Assembly (NCBI RefSeq): GCF_051622035.1 | Contig: NC_135359.1 | Span: 22,292,001 to 22,356,000, forward strand | DNA: 64,000 nucleotides | Source of the DNA: Arctopsyche grandis | Taxonomy: Eukaryota > Arthropoda > Insecta > Trichoptera > Hydropsychidae | Reading direction: 5' to 3' | Shown here: in pieces, positions 1 through 9,813 of the stretch | Position numbering within the stretch: position 1 is the stretch's first letter | Layout: every line of letters begins with the position of its first letter | Notes under the pieces: model-generated | Databases searched by the model: none | Seen by the model: only the letters and a program-made list of their open reading frames with translations | What the model was told of the DNA's origin: nothing | Translations under genes and position numbers: made by a program

Positions 1-360
1 TTCATATGCAAAGATGTGGTACTTTATAGCAATGAAGTACTTTCACATGTTGCGAATGTTTGTTGGGAGCAGACCATAACTACATATGTATGTATGATGG
101 TAATAAATTTATACAACAAATTTTGTATAGATAGTATGAACATCTCGTTCAAAAGCCTACATATTATTAGGTCTGCATGTTAACCCAAATTAAAACTTCA
201 CAATTTGCATCTACGAGGATGTAAATAGAGTAATGAGACTGGTAGCGTAGCATTGGATCTGGCAACACTCCCGTTAAGAGAGGAGGCAGGCCGACATCTA
301 ATACGAGTTTAAACTTCGTATAGTCAGTTGGTGGTCTGTAGCGATATTTTTAGTGTTCTG
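1..360. other. unassigned sequence downstream of DCAF8
   Basis: AT-rich sequence with no supported gene or RNA. It precedes the mariner remnant; I did not find a clear terminal inverted repeat for that element here. Confidence 0.4.
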
Positions 361-1246
361 AAAATGAGCGACAACAATTCCGAACAACGGTGCGGTATCA
401 AGTTCTGCGTTCTGAAACTTTTGTAAAACTTCAACAAGCCTATGGACACGGTTGTTTTTTGTCAAGAGCCCAGGTTTACAAGTGGTTTAAGGCATTCGAC
501 TTGATTTAAAATGAGATAATCCTAGATACTTATTTGTTTTTTTGATAAAGAATAAGGAATTTATGCTTCAAAGCCAAACGATAAACCAACATTTTAATGA
601 GATGTTTTTGAAAGGCTTCGAAAAAGGGTCATTCATGTGAGACCGAACAAAAATAAGGGCGAAATCACGCAGGAAAGAATGAGACAAAATTTTTTTAGAT
701 ACTTATTCATGGCACGCCCAGCACACACCGTCCCAAAATCACCCCCTGGAGTGTTTTCGGTCAAATTTTATCATTGTATTTATCCTTGCTCGATAGTGAT
801 CGATCAAGGATAAATACAATGTAAAATCCCATATTTGAAGAAATGTAGAAGAACCCCCACAGTGGGGAGCCAAGCACACGTGCCGTTCTTCCCTGTGTGA
901 TTTCGCCCTAGCATTTGGATGCTGTATCATGACAATGCACCTTGCCATACAGTGATTTTAATCAACAAGTTTCTGGCAAGTAAAAACATCCCTGTGACCC
1001 ATCAACCCCCTTTATTCACCAGACTTGAGTCCTTTTAAATTTTTTCTATTCCCAAGATTGAAAATTCACATCAAAGAACACCATTTTGGAACAACAGAAA
1101 TCGTTGAAAACACCATAACCGACCAGCTGAAAGCGATTCCAGTATTTGAATTTGGGCACTGCTATGAAAAGTGAAAAAATCGTCTTCAACGCTGTGTAGC
1201 TTCCTAAAGTAACTACTTCAAAGGAGACAACATGGAATTGTAATTT
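361..1246 (+). pseudogene. degraded mariner (Tc1/mariner, DD34D) transposase
   Basis: Reading with frame shifts, bases 364-505 encode a mariner-like N-terminus: MSDNNSEQR, then IKFC, then a segment like AYGHGCFLSRAQVYKWFKAF. Bases 905-1246 encode the C-terminal part, with YHDNAPCHT (the second catalytic Asp block), SPDLSPF, FFLFPRLKIHIK and NYFKGDN. The third catalytic position, normally Asp in the SPDLAPCD block, reads Lys (aaa). There are several in-frame stops, for example in the CYEK-stop-KNRLQRC segment. The middle of the transposase is missing or replaced by a repeat containing a 17-bp inverted pair. This is a dead copy. The family call rests on these motifs; the exact ends were not determined. 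Confidence 0.8.
765..895 (+). repeat. R1-family repeat fragment with 17-bp inverted arms
   Basis: Arms at 772-788 and 805-821 are perfect inverted copies around a short loop. The following sequence, through a block reading like ATATTTGAAGAAATGTAG, matches the R1 repeats at 45620-46085, 49500-50240 and 51640-52230. It interrupts the mariner remnant. Confidence 0.5.
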
Positions 1247-1705
1247 CAAATGAATACAAAAATTATAAAAAATCAGTCTCATTACTTTATTTACAATGCT
1301 CGTATGTAGTTCCAAAATTTGAATGAACAACATCAACAAGGCAGAAATCGATTGTCACACTACATTAAAGGTGCATTTAGAATGAAATTCATTCACATCA
1401 AACTCTCAATAAAATCAAATAGGAACTAAACGATATGTAACAGTCATAAACGAAAAAAATAAGGGATGCATTCGCGAATATTGCAATCACCGTAAAGAAG
1501 CAGGCTAAAAATATAAAAATATATTGTGTATATTTTTTATATATGTACAATTAGTTTAGCACAACCACTGGGATATATACATATATAGAGTTAAAACTCA
1601 AAACTTCTACCTTTACTCTGGTATTGGCGAAATATTCACACTAAAGCAACATATTTTAAAAGCAGTAGCGGATAAAAAAAAAGAAAAATCAAAAGAAATC
1701 TATTA

Positions 1706-4700
1706 TTAAAAGGCTGTACATGTTGCTTCATCGTTTCTATCGTCGTCATGCGTTGAATCGCTTTCATCAGAAAATGAATCGCTCTCTTCAGTTCTATGCC
1801 CATCTCCGTGTCTTCTAATGATGCCGAAAACAGTCGGCAAAAAGTGGAAAAATGGACGACCCGATCTATCACGAGCATTTCTTATCACAGTCTAGAATGA
1901 AAACATTCAAAAATTAATACATATGTATATTATTAATATTAAATTACGTTTAAATATGTACTTCAAAAAACAACATCAATACCTCTCTGAGTCCATCTAA
2001 TTTAGGATCAGTTTCATTGGACGGAACCCAAATTTTCACATCTTTATCTAATCCACTGGTGGCAAGAACTGGAAAACGAGGATGACATTCTACGCAATTT
2101 ACCTGTTAAAAAATCAATCCAATTACGAATTTCCACATACTTAAATAACATACACATGTATTTCAGAATTTGGAACAACTTACGACTCCACCTTCATCTC
2201 CCATCATCCACTGAACAATGGCTTCCGTTTTTTTATCCCATATGTAAATATTTCCGCAATCAGATCCGGAAACGATAAATTCACTATGTGGCCCAAAAAA
2301 TGACACACCCTTAAACGTAGCACTATTTCTATGTCCACAGTAGAAATATGAGAAGCCATGCCCAGTGCCGTTAGTTTCACTATAAATCAATCACCGTTTT
2401 ATAATATACGTAATACAATGCCATCACAAAAAATAAATATATTAAATTGCCAATTACCAATCTGTAGTCGTATCAAAGAGATATATATCATCATCGTTGT
2501 ATGAAGCTAAAATTTCCGACCCGTTGTGATTATATACAGCGCACGTTACATAGGCCAGTACATTTAACGGTTTTTTCTTCACTGGATTATTATCCTACAA
2601 TCGAAATGATAATTACACAAATGTGTAATTTAAAAAGCTTAAAAACAAGACTGAAAACCACGTACCGAAATTCGGAAAAAGTCAGGACAAAATGATTTGA
2701 TCGGCTCAGCATTAGCGCCACCTTTACGTCTATCGAAAACCATCACTTTGCGTCCTTGACCAGCAACGCACATTTCATGAGTTACTAACGGGTGACAAAC
2801 TACACTATAGAGTGGCACTTTGACATCATTGTCACGAACTGTTAATATTCTAAAACAAAAAACAAAAAAAATTACATCGCATTCTAAGTTCATAAAGAAA
2901 ACAACAAAAAAAAACACAAATACTAACCTATTGGGAGTTTCTTGTCTCACGTCAGACAAATTTACATGTGCATCCTCGCCGACAGACACTACAATGTGTG
3001 GTTCGGCAGCGTTAGTATACAACTTATGTGCAGAACGCGAATGTTGTGCGAGGTGACGTCTTATCGGTGTACCGCCACCCGTGAGCACTTGCGTCAGAAG
3101 TACCTTAAAAATAACATAATTAAAAAACTCTTGATATGTCGACTAAACATCCAAATACCAAGTGCAAGGTTTGCATACTTGACCGTCTCTGGCACATGAA
3201 ACGATATCGATTTGACTAGTAGAATTGAGATATAAAAATCTACTTTGGAAAATATTAGATTTGTGGTCCGTTTTTACAATTCTACGAACGGTATTCGTTG
3301 CCCAGTCCCATATAATAATATTCAAATCATCTGATCCCGAGGCGAGCAGATTTCCTGAAATATTAAATCTATACTTCAGTATGATATTGAAATACAACTA
3401 GATAAAAGTATTTTAAATAAAGTACCTTCAGGGTGAAAATTTATTGAATTTACGCAGCCTTTATGTTTATTTAATTTATACATTAGCTCTAAACGCTCAA
3501 CAGCATGCAACGATCCGTAGAATCTTTGTTCAAAAATAACATCTGACTTCCCACATTTTCCAGGTCTTATACTATTGCCTAATTCTCGATTCATCAATTC
3601 TGAAATAAATACATGTGCTTACTGAGCTTTTTCAATATAAAAAATATATTCTTGGGAAACCATCTCGTTACCTTTAATAACACTCCACTCGTGTTTCGGT
3701 TTTCGTTTTAATAGCACATGTGGAGTTTCATAGTCATTACTGTCATCGTTTCTAAAGGAAGTATCAGTCCAGTCTCTCTCAATTATAATAGTTGAATCAC
3801 TATCGTTCTCCTCTCCAATTTCAACGTCACTATGAAAATAAATTGAAAATAAAATTATACACATACATACATGCAACAAATTAAATTAACGAGTGATTTA
3901 CTGTGCAGTTTACCTGTCATCGCTGGAGTTGTTCCTCTCCGGTTGCTCTTCTCTAGAATTATCGTCAGAATCCATTCTAGTATCGTCGTCACTGTCGCTG
4001 TCAACGTTCGGACCGACACGACCGCGAAAGCGATAATTGCGACTGCGTGTGCCTGAAATGAATCTCAAATTGGTAAATCTACAAGCACTTCGAAGGTTTT
4101 CTTCGGTGGGTAAATCGGCGCTGGTGGAAGCACCGGGTCGATCTTCGTTTTTGGCTTCTTCGGCTGAGGGCATCGGAATATCGCTGCTGCCACTCTCTGA
4201 CTTCTCAGCGCCGATCCCGCTATCCATATTGTCGTCATCGTCGACCAGATCGAAAGCCAGAGAATCTTCTGAAAAAGCACAAATAAAAACTTATTGAAAT
4301 AATTAGTATAAAATTATTTAAATGTATAGTAAACTCTCGATTATCCAAATATAAATAAAATAAAAAATGCAATGAGTTCAACTCGTAGATTTAAAGAGTT
4401 ATTTTATCAATGAAACGATAGTCTCAAAAACCTTTAACAAAAAAGAAACATGCTAACATATTTAAAATTGAAATAAAAATTAATATTATATGTAGTTTGG
4501 ATTATTCACATTTGTCGACTGTGTACCCCATATCCTTAATCCCTAATAGTCAAAAGTTTACTATGACTCAAATTGGAAATTTATAAAAGTATATAAATTT
4601 TATTTATATACATTCTTATTTATTAACATGATGGCGGCTGCTGACTCATATTTGTATCATGTTGGGTGCACAACGCTTAGTACTTAGTGGCCGCTGGTAT

Positions 4701-7700
4701 ATATATATGATTTACGACTGCGCGAACTGTGTATCAGTCTGCTGATATATTTTTGCATCAAGTTTGCGTCAATCGTTTGTGGCCGATGATACAATTTTGT
4801 ACCACGTTTTCGTTTATGACAAAAACGTGATGCAAATATATATCAGCGGACTGAAAAATATATTCTGCACGAAAAATATATTTGTGCAGTCGTGAATCAT
4901 ATATGTATCAGCGGCCAGTAAGCGTTGTGCACCCAACATGATACAAATATGAGTCAGCGGCCACCATAGTGTTAATAAACATGTGAAGAAGTATGGAACG
5001 CTATATGGTCGGCATAACCAGGAGAGATAGGAAATGGAATACGTGGGTGAGAAGATTGACAAGGTTAGTGGAAATAGTGGAAAGAGTGAAGAGATTGAAT
5101 AGGTAATGTAGGTATAAGAATGGACGAAAATTGGACAAAAGAAATGCTAGAATGTTACCCGAGAGAATGTAAAGGGGTTAAAGTCGCAAGGAAGATGGGT
5201 AGACGAAATTATAAAAATGTGTGGGGTGAGATGGATGAGAATTGTGCAAATTAGACACGAATGGAAGCTTGTTGGAGAGGCCTTCATACAACAGTGGATA
5301 GTGAATTTCTTTCTATAAATTATGAATGGAAAATGGTTTTTCTTCTATTATCTTCTATCTATATATATATAAATGAATGTCTGTGTGTGTGTCTCGAATA
5401 GGCTCTTAAACCACTGAACCGATTACGATGGAACTTACAGAATTTATTGTATGCATGTCCGGGAAGATTACTGTGAAAAAAAAACGGGAATGAGTGTCAT
5501 TGCAACGCAAATGACAAATGGGAACGGGAACGGAAATTGCATGCGTTATTATGGCATTGCAATGCATGCCGGGGTTCAGCTAGTATTTAACCTTTCCACC
5601 GCGTACGACTACTATACATGTCCTAGCGAACATGCCCTCAGCGCGCGAGACACGCATAGATGTCTTGGAAGTTCCAACCTGTATAAGAGCCGTCTATTGT
5701 GTTAAAATTTTATAACTTGGTTGAAAATATTACTAAATGTATACTTTACCAAATTCAATAGATGGCAGTAGTCAAAAAAAATAAATATAGGTTGTAAAAT
5801 TCAAAAAAATATTACAACCTATATTTATAGTCGAAAACGCGATAACAAAATCCGCAAAAAAGCAGCCGCGTACAGGGCATGTTCGCTAAATTTGGTGACG
5901 CCGGCAAAGGGTTAATAAAATGAGATATAATAAAAAAGATACTAAAATGAAACTGTTATTAGAGTCGTGGAAAACGCAAGAGAATATTGAAAACGATAGG
6001 CTATTATACTCCGCTTTTTTAGAGAAAAAATTGATTCCATTGATATTGGTTGCTTACAAGTCTATTGATTCCATTGATATTGGTTCCTTAACACTTTGCA
6101 CTCTTATTGGAATTTCTCTTCACCACTAGTCTACTCTAGGATGGAAAAAATTATATGATTTTTTTTTTTACTTTTATTTGTTCATATTATTAAATTATGT
6201 CGAAGATCAAATTGGTGAATTCATTTTAACAAAAAATACGCAATTTTTTTTTTAGATAAAAACTAAATTTTATGCTCAGTTATTTTGGGACTATCTGTTC
6301 GTCTCCAATTGTGACCATAATAACATGATGTTGAATTGGGATAGCATTTTTCGAATATAGTCACTAAATTCAATTATTTCAAACCATCATAATTACCAAA
6401 TCGAACTAAATGATGAGTTTTACATTTCTTGTATTATTTATGACAGCAGTTTTGTATAATAAATGAGTTTTATTACTAGAAACTTTTAAAATATGCCTAT
6501 AGAAATGTTTTCATACCTACCCTATAGTTCGTTAGGCAGTTTGGGTCCAAGGATGCACAGCTATTGTCTGTTTACTCATTGTATTTTAATGCGTACCCAC
6601 CCTCATAAAGTGTCCATTGGTTAGTTTTTAAACTGTTAGTTAAAATCATATTTTCTATTCGTTACCTACTCGTAGGACACATCGAAAAAAAAGCTGGATC
6701 ATCCCAGAAGGCGGGCAAAGACGAAAAGATTAGATTTAACAGATACACGGTGTTTTTGATCACTATTTTTTTACACTTTTCAAACAAATCTTGCCTTTGA
6801 AGTTCACGACGGACTCATCGACCACTATGTCTCTGCACGGTATAATTAATTGTCTGCATTTAGCATCTAAATGATTCAAAAAGCCATTGTGTTCTACATT
6901 ATTATTTTTGAGTTGTAATATCCGAAATATTTGTAAAAACGATCTCTTTTGAAGACACTCCTAAAAAACATATTTTCAACCGAAAAATAATTTTTTTTTT
7001 GGTTGAAAATATGATTACTTAAAATCGACCAATTATCACTGTTTGTATCTCTGATATCATCTTCACTATCGCTTAACGGTATCAACATAGCGCTTTTTTA
7101 CTTGGTTGGGGTTGAATGCCACTTCCACTGTCAAAATTTTCTACATTATCAAATACAAAATAGTTATCATCACTATCATTTTGGAAGTCTTCTAGGTTTT
7201 GGAAGTTTTCTAGTAGGTAACGAATAGAAAATGTGATTTTAGCTAACAGTTTTAAAACTGAAATGTCAATGTTGCCAACACTTGTATTTATTATTTCACC
7301 ATATGCACTAATATTACCGAGCACGTCGTTATCACATCATATGTATATTCCGTAGAACTTTTGTAGAAGTTGATTCATGGTGCAAAATATATTTTGCGTT
7401 TTTATCATTATGTAAAATTATGGTCACCCCACCGAAAATAGCTTCTTAGAGCACAATGTATCGATACCGACTGCCCAAATAAAACGGCGCACTCAAATGT
7501 AGAAGCAAGTAAAGAATGCAAATATTCTTAGAAACAATATAGACGCTAGCCCTTTACTGTAATTATCCTATTTATACATTTTCTAGCATCTCGTATCCTT
7601 TAAGTACACTATTGTAAAATAAAACCTTCAAAAATTTGCCAATGAATATTAAAAATAAAGCTCCAAAGTAGCCGCTTAACAAAGCCACTATACTGACTTT

Positions 7701-8303
7701 CCGAGCTGGCAGCCGAATACCCGAAAGCCACTATAGTGGCTTTCAGAGTTCAAGACGTTAAGTCTAAGCGACATTGAAAAAAATTATAAAACAATTTAAA
7801 AAACGTGAATTTTATTGTATCGAAACAAGTTGACTGAAAAATCTCCTAAAAAAAAAATTCAAAAAACATGACGCAAATGTTTGATCGTTGTAAACGATAT
7901 TAAATTTTTTTGCATTCAAAACAAAATCCTACACTCAAATAATAAAAAATTAAAAATAAATTCATTTGTTTTGATAATTTTGCGTAATACGCCATTTTAG
8001 GTAGCTGTCATTTTAGACAAGTTGTGAAATTTTACACCTGAATACACTCTTGGCCAGTTTCCCAGTAGGCACTGACAGCTGAGGAGTTTGCCTTATCAAG
8101 AGGGGGGAGGGGGGCGGGGGGCGGGGGCGGAGGCGCCAGGTCGTTCGAGTGTTATCTTTACCTATGATGGCGGTGACATCTGTGGCAGTCGCGGGCTCCG
8201 GCGACGTCACGTCCGACTGCTGCGGGGGGGAGGGGGCGGGGGCGGGGGCGGGGGCGGACTCCAACTCGAGGTCCGGCGACTCCGCGGCCTCCGACTCGCT
8301 CAT
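1706..8303 (-). CDS. DCAF8: DDB1- and CUL4-associated factor 8 (WD40 substrate receptor), 11 coding exons
   Basis: Exons on the minus strand, in order: 8303-8162, 4268-3914, 3829-3672, 3599-3426, 3354-3179, 3103-2928, 2849-2666, 2594-2458, 2379-2184, 2102-1983, 1891-1706. They sum to 2004 nt (667 aa plus stop). All introns are GT-AG and phase is kept throughout. Residues 1-47 are Ala/Pro-rich and acidic. Residues to about 220 are Asp/Ser/Glu-rich and disordered. A WD40 propeller runs from about 262 to 600, with [59 protein letters not shown] and [16 protein letters not shown], all matching DCAF8. The C-tail is acidic. Known role: substrate receptor of CUL4-DDB1 ubiquitin ligase. The start at 8303 ([10 protein letters not shown]) was chosen for its DCAF8-like acidic start. 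The frame stays open for 75 more codons to 8528, so a longer N-terminus is possible. Human DCAF8 is about 597 aa; the extra length here is in the N-terminal acidic region. Confidence 0.93.
4327..4564. mobile_element. Tigger/pogo-like short element in DCAF8 intron 1
   Basis: The left end reads TAGTAAACTCTCGATTATCC. The right end, reverse-complemented, starts TAGTAAACTTTTGACTAT. TA dinucleotides flank both ends, as expected for Tc1/mariner-superfamily elements. The word ACTCTCGATTATCC recurs at the left end of the Tigger-like copy at 44757. There is no coding content. Confidence 0.5.
4619..4979. mobile_element. foldback MITE with long terminal inverted repeats
   Basis: The two ends are inverted copies of each other for well over 60 bp. 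Shared blocks include TGACTCATATTTGTATCATG, then TTGGGTGCACAACGCTTA, then GGCCGCTG. Both sides share TTATTAACA next to the arms. No ORF is present. The superfamily cannot be assigned from the ends alone. Confidence 0.75.
4981..5305 (+). mobile_element. RTE-like non-LTR retrotransposon, 5'-truncated 3' end
   Basis: Broken reading frames give an endonuclease-reverse-transcriptase C-terminus: GRW-type segment, then EMD/MRIxQxRxEW, then [13 protein letters not shown] (here read as [11 protein letters not shown] with frame breaks). The same 3' end occurs at 31262-31377 plus 32798-33165, 34530-34950, 37790-38330 and 42800-43330. This copy is too decayed to be active. Confidence 0.65.
5358..5583 (+). 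mobile_element. small non-autonomous Helitron
   Basis: It starts with TC (TCTATATATATATAAATG) directly after an A and ends with CTAG directly before a T, the A/T target used by Helitrons. The last 40 bp contain GCAATGCATGCCGGGGTTCAG then CTAG, like known insect Helitron 3' ends with a subterminal GC-rich hairpin. The 226-bp body has no coding capacity. Confidence 0.7.
5591..5911. mobile_element. piggyBac-like MITE flanked by TTAA
   Basis: TTAA lies on both sides (5587-5590 and 5912-5915). The ends read CCTTTCCACCGCG and, reverse-complemented, CCCTTTGCCGGCG. A second inverted pair lies inside (CTAGCGAACATGCCCT with AGGGCATGTTCGCTA). TTAA duplication with CCC-type ends is the piggyBac hallmark. 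It begins 7 bp after the Helitron. Confidence 0.65.
6630..7330 (-). pseudogene. piggyBac-like transposase remnant within inverted arms
   Basis: On the minus strand around 6900-6780 the sequence reads [33 protein letters not shown] with breaks; VDES is the usual first catalytic Asp block of piggyBac transposases. Acidic N-terminal-like segments lie upstream (SDSEDDI near 7070, DSDDNYF near 7170). Arms at about 6630-6672 and 7210-7258 are inverted copies of each other. The coding remnant is short, shifted and not functional. Confidence 0.55.
7331..8089. other. rest of DCAF8 intron 1
   Basis: Unassigned AT-rich intron sequence. The only structure seen is a perfect 22-bp palindrome at 7723-7744 (half-site GAAAGCCACTA). 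A related imperfect word occurs at 7681-7702. Confidence 0.4.
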
Positions 8304-8530
8304 GTCGTCGTTGTGCGCCCCACCGACAACACGACCAACACGCGCACAATGCGGACGCTCGACGCGAGTGCACAACTGACGGCGCGCCCCCACATCCACA
8401 TTCACGTCCACGTCCACGTCCTCATCTACAGCCTCGGCCACTTGCGAAGACCCGACCGCGACTGCGACTGCGACTGCGACCGACACGCACGACCACAACA
8501 CGGCGAATGATCCCAACACGGGAAACAACT
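8090..8530. promoter_or_regulatory. GC-rich, CpG-rich block at the DCAF8 5' end
   Basis: About 440 bp that is far richer in G+C than its surroundings. It contains runs of GGGGGCGGGGG and a (GCGACT)n stretch near 8457-8480. It covers DCAF8 coding exon 1 and its 5' flank, so it is likely the promoter/5'UTR region. No TATA box was identified. The many small ORFs on both strands are by-products of the composition. Confidence 0.5.
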
Positions 8531-8849
8531 TGCCATATGAACATGAACGTCACCCTTCCTTTCCGATCGTTTCTAATTCTAACTATCTACATTATTAGGT
8601 CACACCTAATAAAATATATTAATACGCTTCGAATATTTATTTATGTATTTATTTGTAATAAAAGTATTTTGTTTTCGTTTTGATTTTTTATTTACACTGC
8701 GATGACGTTTCACCTACTTGCCAGTTGTTGTTGTTTTGAAGGTTGGTATTACGGCGCCAATATGAATTCGCATAACCTTCGACGATTCAAAACTAGTCTG
8801 ATTTATGTATAATGCACCTTTGCCGGATGAAAAAGCTTTGCTTATATAA

Positions 8850-8938
8850 TCATATATATAGTAACACTATTCTGTGTGTTTGTGTATCTGCGATAAAGCT
8901 CGCCGTAATATAATAGTCGTTTCGATTCGACATACCAG
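8850..8938 (+). mobile_element. Helitron 5'-end fragment
   Basis: It begins A/TCATATATATAG and continues through GATAAAGCTCGCCGTA and CGATTCGACATAC. This matches the 5' end of the complete Helitron at 56048-56515 read on the minus strand. I see no 3' hairpin plus CTAG here, so the copy is truncated. Confidence 0.5.
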
Positions 8939-9155
8939 TGGTGTTACCCTAATGGTTTCCATGGGTTTCCGGAAACCCGTTGTTAAAAATCAGAAGTTTC
9001 CGGAAACCCGTTATTTAATCTAAAAATTCATATAATTTTTGACAAAAATTATACAAATCTTGAAAATTCAATGAAATATTCTTTCAATTGAAATGAACAT
9101 TCAATTAAAATGAAATAAATATATGCATGCTCTCCAATAATGTGAATATAAAAAA

Positions 9156-9706
9156 CAGGGCTGCGGAGTCAGAATCGGAGACGTGGAGTCGCGCTGTTTT
9201 GGCCGGAGTCGGAGTTGAAGTCGGAGTCGTGAAAAATAAGCGACTCCGACCAAACTTTGCTATAATATAGCAAATAAAGAAGACTCCATTTCAAAATTTA
9301 AAAATGAATTTTACGATGCATTGAAAATGGTGGAAAAAATTGACCGAGCTAATAATTTAAATGTTAAAATGGCAATACAGCAGTACCCAGAAATCATAAA
9401 AAAATCAGCGTTGATCGTTACAACATTTACGTATTTTCTGCTCTTAAAAGCCTTAATTCTGATTTGAGAGCTTCTATGAATACAGATTTATTAAAAGCAA
9501 TGTTGTTTTTAAGAATAAATTCAAATAAATAATTTAAAAAAATTGATTTGATCTTGTTTTATTTTTATGCCTATAAAATGAAAAATATTTGCAAATATAG
9601 GAAAACAACCTGATAAAATTTAACATTTTGAGTCGGAGTCGTGTTGTTGGTAAATATCGGAATCGGACTCGGAGTCGTGATTTTTTTTAACGACTACACA
9701 GCCCTG
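9156..9706 (+). mobile_element. hAT element, internally deleted
   Basis: The termini CAGGGCTGCGGAGTC and GACTACACAGCCCTG are inverted repeats. They are flanked by a perfect 8-bp duplication ATAAAAAA (9148-9155 and 9707-9714), as hAT transposases leave. Bases 9425-9532 encode a hAT C-terminal dimerisation tail: FSALKSLNSDLRASM, then LLKAMLFLRINSNK and stop. Most of the transposase is missing. The ends carry repeated GGAGTCGGAGTCG words. It lies between the DCAF8 promoter and the TARBP1 3' end. Confidence 0.85.
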
Positions 9707-9813
9707 ATAAAAAAATGTTGCACAATATGTAAACTAATTTTTCAATGTTTTTAAAAAAATATATTTATAATAACAGAAATGATATATAAATGATTAATAT
9801 TTTATAAAAAAAT

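Noticed and set aside
8088..8510. Plus-strand Gly/Arg-rich ORFs opposite DCAF8 exon 1
   Set aside because: These are by-products of the GC-rich composition and show no recognisable family.
8013..8528. 171-codon minus-strand ORF as a separate secreted protein
   Set aside because: Its downstream half is DCAF8 exon 1, which splices in frame to the rest of DCAF8; the remainder is read-through into the intron.
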